Shown piece by piece: positions 51,697-54,402 of a stretch of DNA of 54,402 nucleotides (position 1 is its first letter; every line of letters begins with the position of its first letter). Below the pieces are notes generated by a model. That model did no database searches and was not told the DNA's origin. It saw only the letters and a program-made list of their open reading frames with translations. The DNA is from UMGS1251 sp036666555 (GTDB lineage: Bacteria > Bacillota > Clostridia > Lachnospirales > Lachnospiraceae): positions 1-54,402 of the forward strand of contig JAVWVS010000015.1 in NCBI GenBank assembly GCA_036666555.1. The letters are read 5' to 3'. The position numbers were made by a program, and so were the translations under genes.

Positions 51697-52245
51697 ATGA
51701 TATATTTTACCAGTGATTTTCATTTTGGACATCGAGGAATTATTGAGATGCAGAACCGTCCATTCTCCGATATTGCAGAAATGAACCAACAGCTGATTTG
51801 CAATTATAATGAAGTAGTTCATAAAAATGACACGGTTTATATTTTGGGTGATATTTGTCATCATATGCGGGTAGAAGATGCAGAAAATGTTATTAGCAGG
51901 ATGAAGGGGAGGAAAATACTTGTTCGTGGCAATCATGACAAGAAATACAGAGAAGATTTATTTGCAGAAGTCAGTGATTTTACAACAGCATCTATAAACG
52001 GAGTTTATTTGGCACTAATGCATTATCCTATGTTATCTTGGCCAAAGAAGAACAGTGGTAGTTTGCAACTGCATGGGCACATCCATGCAGACAAAGCTTA
52101 CAATCTTGAAAATCTGGCAAAGAATATATTACGGTATGATGTAGGGGTGGATGCAAATGACTTTTATCCCATATCCATAGAACAGATAAAAACTTTTTTT
52201 GCGAAGACATCTCTTGACAATTTATCTATTCAGAGCAATGAATAG
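51697..52245 (+). CDS. Calcineurin-like metallophosphoesterase
   Basis: The 182-residue protein begins MIYFTSDFHFGHRGII with the first metal motif (DFHFGH), then GDICHH, the catalytic RGNHDKK, MHYPM and a final HGHIHADKAYN. These are the five metal-ligand blocks of calcineurin-like phosphoesterases, all intact. An AAAGGAGGAGCG site precedes adjacent ATGs at 51694 and 51697. Small relatives of this kind hydrolyse phosphodiesters, but the substrate is not known. It lies in the island between the attachment repeats. Confidence 0.87.
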   Translation: MIYFTSDFHFGHRGIIEMQNRPFSDIAEMNQQLICNYNEVVHKNDTVYILGDICHHMRVEDAENVISRMKGRKILVRGNHDKKYREDLFAEVSDFTTASINGVYLALMHYPMLSWPKKNSGSLQLHGHIHADKAYNLENLAKNILRYDVGVDANDFYPISIEQIKTFFAKTSLDNLSIQSNE

Positions 52246-52271
52246 GTAAATTTGAAAGGGAGAAGAACGGT

Positions 52272-52754
52272 ATGACAAACGAACAAAAAGAACTCATTGT
52301 AACCATGCGTCAATCGGGATATGGCTATCGTAAGATTGGAAATAAGCTGGAGTTAAGCAGAGATGAGGTTAGAAATTATTGTAAGGTGAGGCATTTGTGC
52401 GGAGGAGTAACGGGGCAGAAAATCCTGCTAAAGGATGATGAAACAGTCTGTATTCAATGTGGAAAGCCAATTGTAAATAAAGCCACTGGACGTAGGCGTA
52501 AGTATTGTTCCGTGAAATGCAAACAAAAATGGGAGGCAGCACATCCTAAAAAGAATTATGAGCAAATTTGCCAGTTATGTGGAAAGCCGTTTAAGAGTTC
52601 TTCAAAAAGTCAAAAATATTGTTCTCATGAGTGTTATGTGCAAGATCGTTTTTATAGAGATGAGCAGATGGAATATTTGATTAGCCAACTTAAAAAAGGA
52701 GAAGTAGTAGAAAATGCGCCACAATGGATTAAAGATTTAATCGGTGTGAAGTAA
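52272..52754 (+). CDS. HTH protein with two zinc-finger motifs (element-associated)
   Basis: The 160-residue protein has an N-terminal helix-turn-helix of the sigma-70 region 4 kind (QSGYGYRKIGNKLELSRDEV). Two treble-clef-like zinc motifs follow: CIQCGKPIVNKATGRRRKYC with CSVKC, and CQLCGKPFKSSSKSQKYC with CSHEC. AAAGGGAGAAGAACGGT precedes the ATG. Proteins of this type are frequent beside serine recombinases on clostridial elements. It lies 135 bp upstream of the right attachment repeat. The role is probably DNA binding; the target is unknown. Confidence 0.75.
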   Translation: MTNEQKELIVTMRQSGYGYRKIGNKLELSRDEVRNYCKVRHLCGGVTGQKILLKDDETVCIQCGKPIVNKATGRRRKYCSVKCKQKWEAAHPKKNYEQICQLCGKPFKSSSKSQKYCSHECYVQDRFYRDEQMEYLISQLKKGEVVENAPQWIKDLIGVK

Positions 52755-52888
52755 TACATAGGTGTAAAATTACCCCTTTTAGCAAGTGGGGTTAGGTGTA
52801 AATATTTTAACCCCAACTAAACTGCAAAATAGCACCCCTTTGTTGGGGCATACCTTTTGCCATGTAGTATCAAAACGAAATCTACACG

Positions 52889-52914
52889 CACGTTGAGTGC
52901 GTGGTGTTGATGAC
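52889..52914 (+). repeat. Right attachment-site repeat (rlmD 3' end copy)
   Basis: This is a 26-bp near-copy (25/26) of 46500-46525. In frame it encodes HVECVVLMT and continues RTSK to a stop at 52928-52930, so it looks like the original or a donor 3' end of an rlmD-type gene. It marks the right end of a 6.4-kb integrated segment. Confidence 0.75.
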
Positions 52915-52952
52915 CCGTACTAGCAAGTAATAGTGCCAAGAATGCCCTAAAC

Positions 52953-53695
52953 ATGGATGGTATTTTAACGGGTGCCGGAAAACCAAAGTGGCGTCCTGAA
53001 TCGGTCAAGAAAATTTTGAAAAATGAAAAGTACATCGGTGATGCCCTTTTGCAAAAGACTTATACCGTGGATGTCCTTACCAAAAAGCGAGTGAAGAATA
53101 AGGGCATCGTCCCACAATATTATGTCGAGAACAGTCACGACCCCATTATTCCCCGTGACCTTTATATGCAGGTACAGGAAGAAATGCTTAGAAGATCCAA
53201 TCTCCATAGTGGTGCGAACCAAAAAAACGAGTCTACAGTAGCAAATATGCACATTCCAGTATTGTCTACTGTTCGAAATGCGGAGAGATTTACCGCAGGG
53301 TTGCTTGGAACAATCATGGAAAACACTCCATCGTATGGCGATGCGTAAACCGAGTGGAGCATGATCCCGACTGCTGCGATGCACCAACCGTAAAAGAGGA
53401 AGAATTGCAAAATGCAGTGGTAACGGCAATCAATATGGCACTGGGAGGCAAGGAGGATATGCTTGCCGTCTTGGAAGAGAATATAGCGATGATACTTGCT
53501 TTGGAAGATGAGACTTCGATGGAAAGCATCGATGCCAAGTTGGAAGAAATGCAGCAGTTCCTTGTCGGACAGACAGAGCAGATTGAGGAATACGATGAGA
53601 GTTTGGTCAGAAGAATGGTGGAGAAAATAACGGTTTATGAGGATAAGTTTACGGTTGAGTTTAAGTCTGGCACCAGTGTGAATGTAGATAGATAA
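52953..53695 (+). pseudogene. Second large serine recombinase, C-terminal half with poly-A frameshift
   Basis: The frame from 52953 encodes DGILTGAGKPKWRPESVKKI, LLQKTYTVDVLTKKRVKNKG and PQYYVENSHDPIIPRD, the recombinase domain of a TndX-like enzyme. After a run of seven A at 53221-53227 the correct protein continues in another frame (RVYSSKYAHSSIVYCSKCGE with zinc-ribbon cysteines, HDPDCCDAPTVKEEELQNAV) to 53695. One more A would restore the frame. The N-terminal catalytic half is missing altogether. It begins only about 20 bp after the right attachment repeat, suggesting a second, older insertion at the same site. Confidence 0.85.
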
Positions 53696-53712
53696 GAGGT
53701 TATATTGATTAG

Positions 53713-53738
53713 CACCTTGCAGAAATGTAGGGTGTTTT
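53713..53738 (+). terminator. Terminator after the second recombinase remnant
   Basis: CACCTTGCA (53713-53721) pairs with TGTAGGGTG (53726-53734) around a GAAA loop, followed by TTTT. Confidence 0.65.
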
Positions 53739-53797
53739 GCTTATGAATCGAAAAAATAAAGAATATCAATTCAAAAGTCAATACAGGAGGTGGAGCA

Positions 53798-54205
53798 ATG
53801 AATATTAACCAGACAATTTATGATGAAATCAAAAAGAATAATAATATGATAACCACAGCTCAGGTACTTTCATTAGGATATTCAAAACAACTGCTGACGA
53901 ATTATGTAAAAGAAGGACTGTTGGAACGATGCAGGCATGGTGTTTATACATTTCCAAATGCTGTGCATGATGATATGTATACATTGATGCCGCAATCGCT
54001 GTGATGAAGAAACAGTAATTAGTGCTATTAAGAATTATGCTATCTATGATAAAAAGGATTTAAATCTCCTGTCTGTGTATGCAAAACAGTTTAAGGTTGC
54101 AAGAGAATTGAAAAAATATCTGGAGGTGTTGTTATGACTTCAAAGGCAATGAGCCTTAAAGCAAAAATCAAAAATTATGCAAAAACCAACAATATCGCTG
54201 CATAA
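53798..54205 (+). pseudogene. AbiEi/AbiEii toxin-antitoxin remnants
   Basis: 53798-54004 encodes the start of an AbiEi antitoxin (MNINQTIYDEIKKNNNMITT, ...GYSKQLLTNYVKEGLLERCR, ...GVYTFPNAVHDDMYT). It then breaks and continues in another frame with DEETVISAIKNYA and KQFKVARELKKYLEVLL, the antitoxin's C-terminal end, so most of the middle is deleted. 54134-54205 gives MTSKAMSLKAKIKNYAKTNN, the start of the AbiEii toxin, stopped after 23 residues. AbiE is a type IV toxin-antitoxin and abortive-infection system often carried by clostridial elements. AGGAGGTGGAGCA precedes the antitoxin start. Both genes are dead. Confidence 0.75.
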
Positions 54206-54332
54206 TCATTGCTATAAAGCCGATCAAGACTGTTAGTTTCAATGCGCCTTGCACATTATAGCAATTGCAGTCTCGATGCCTTAAAAGACTGTTTTGATTT
54301 TTTGCTCAAAATACAATTCTCCTTTCCACGCA

Positions 54333-54364
54333 AAAAGCCGCTTGTAACTCTACAAACGGCTTTT
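54333..54364 (-). terminator. Intrinsic terminator at the right edge
   Basis: AAAAGCCGCTTGTA (54333-54346) and TACAAACGGCTTTT (54351-54364) form a 14-bp stem. The single mismatch on the plus strand (C opposite A) becomes a G-T pair on the minus strand, and T runs follow there. It therefore best serves a minus-strand gene to the right of the window. Confidence 0.6.
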
Positions 54365-54402
54365 ACGCAATATATTTTTGGGTGTCATTGCTTATCGTTT
54401 TG

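Noticed and set aside
52741..52860. Additional attachment or IS end from the repeated AGGTGTAAA and CCCCAAC/GTTGGGG sequences
   Set aside because: The repeats are short and imperfect; they do not define an element boundary on their own.

Overview
The window reads as the chromosome of a low-GC, anaerobic Firmicute, most likely a clostridial gut-type bacterium (Lachnospiraceae/Eubacteriales-like). The reasons are the AT-rich codon use, strong AGGAGG-type ribosome binding sites, TTGACA/TATAAT promoters, Etf-linked flavoenzymes, a CprABC-like antimicrobial peptide resistance locus, and debris of Tn1549/TndX-type large serine recombinase elements. No rRNA, tRNA or CRISPR array was recognised.

Left part (1-15.3 kb). 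A dead RelB-type antitoxin stub is followed by a cell-wall L,D-transpeptidase and a lipoprotein. Next comes a VanR-like response regulator whose DNA-binding half has been replaced by a piece of membrane protein. A GntR/UTRA regulator precedes an NCS2 nucleobase permease that has its own attenuator-like leader. A winged-helix regulator with a TTG start converges on an M20 amidohydrolase plus MFS operon, and both promoters carry the same 10-bp motif. A LanFEG/CprABC-like ABC transporter with its own response regulator and kinase closes this part.

Middle part (15.4-27.2 kb). A complete type II Wadjet (JetABCD) anti-plasmid operon runs without an obvious terminator into a MATE exporter, an L-ribulose-5-phosphate 4-epimerase and an M19 dipeptidase. 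An amino-terminally truncated GGDEF fragment follows.

Catabolic island (27.3-41.5 kb). This is the most interesting segment. A YqcE-like MFS transporter is divergent from a nine-gene operon: AGPS/YgcU-like flavoenzyme, EtfB, EtfA, GlcD-like flavoenzyme, second EtfB, second EtfA, YcxB-like membrane protein, BCCT transporter and GlpP-family antiterminator. A second transcript encodes an SDR dehydrogenase, an FGGY kinase and SurE. The gene set parallels the uncharacterised Escherichia coli ygcP-Q-R-S-U-W/yqcE/ygcE cluster but adds a second flavoenzyme/Etf set, a BCCT transporter and SurE. All three transcripts begin with the same RNA architecture: a short stem that is mutually exclusive with an intrinsic terminator. 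This suggests that the encoded GlpP-family protein controls the whole island by antitermination. The substrate is not evident.

Right part (41.6-54.4 kb). Housekeeping-like genes (tyrosine phosphatase, CHASE-GGDEF cyclase, DbpA-type helicase, RlmD-like methyltransferase) end at the 3' end of the methyltransferase gene. A 26-bp sequence from that 3' end recurs 6.4 kb downstream (25/26 identical), marking the methyltransferase gene as an integration site. Between and beyond the copies lie decayed mobile-element parts: MerR regulator, VirB4 fragments, two serine recombinases lacking their catalytic N-termini, an AlbA/Schlafen-type ATP-binding protein, a metallophosphoesterase, a zinc-finger HTH protein and AbiE toxin-antitoxin remnants.
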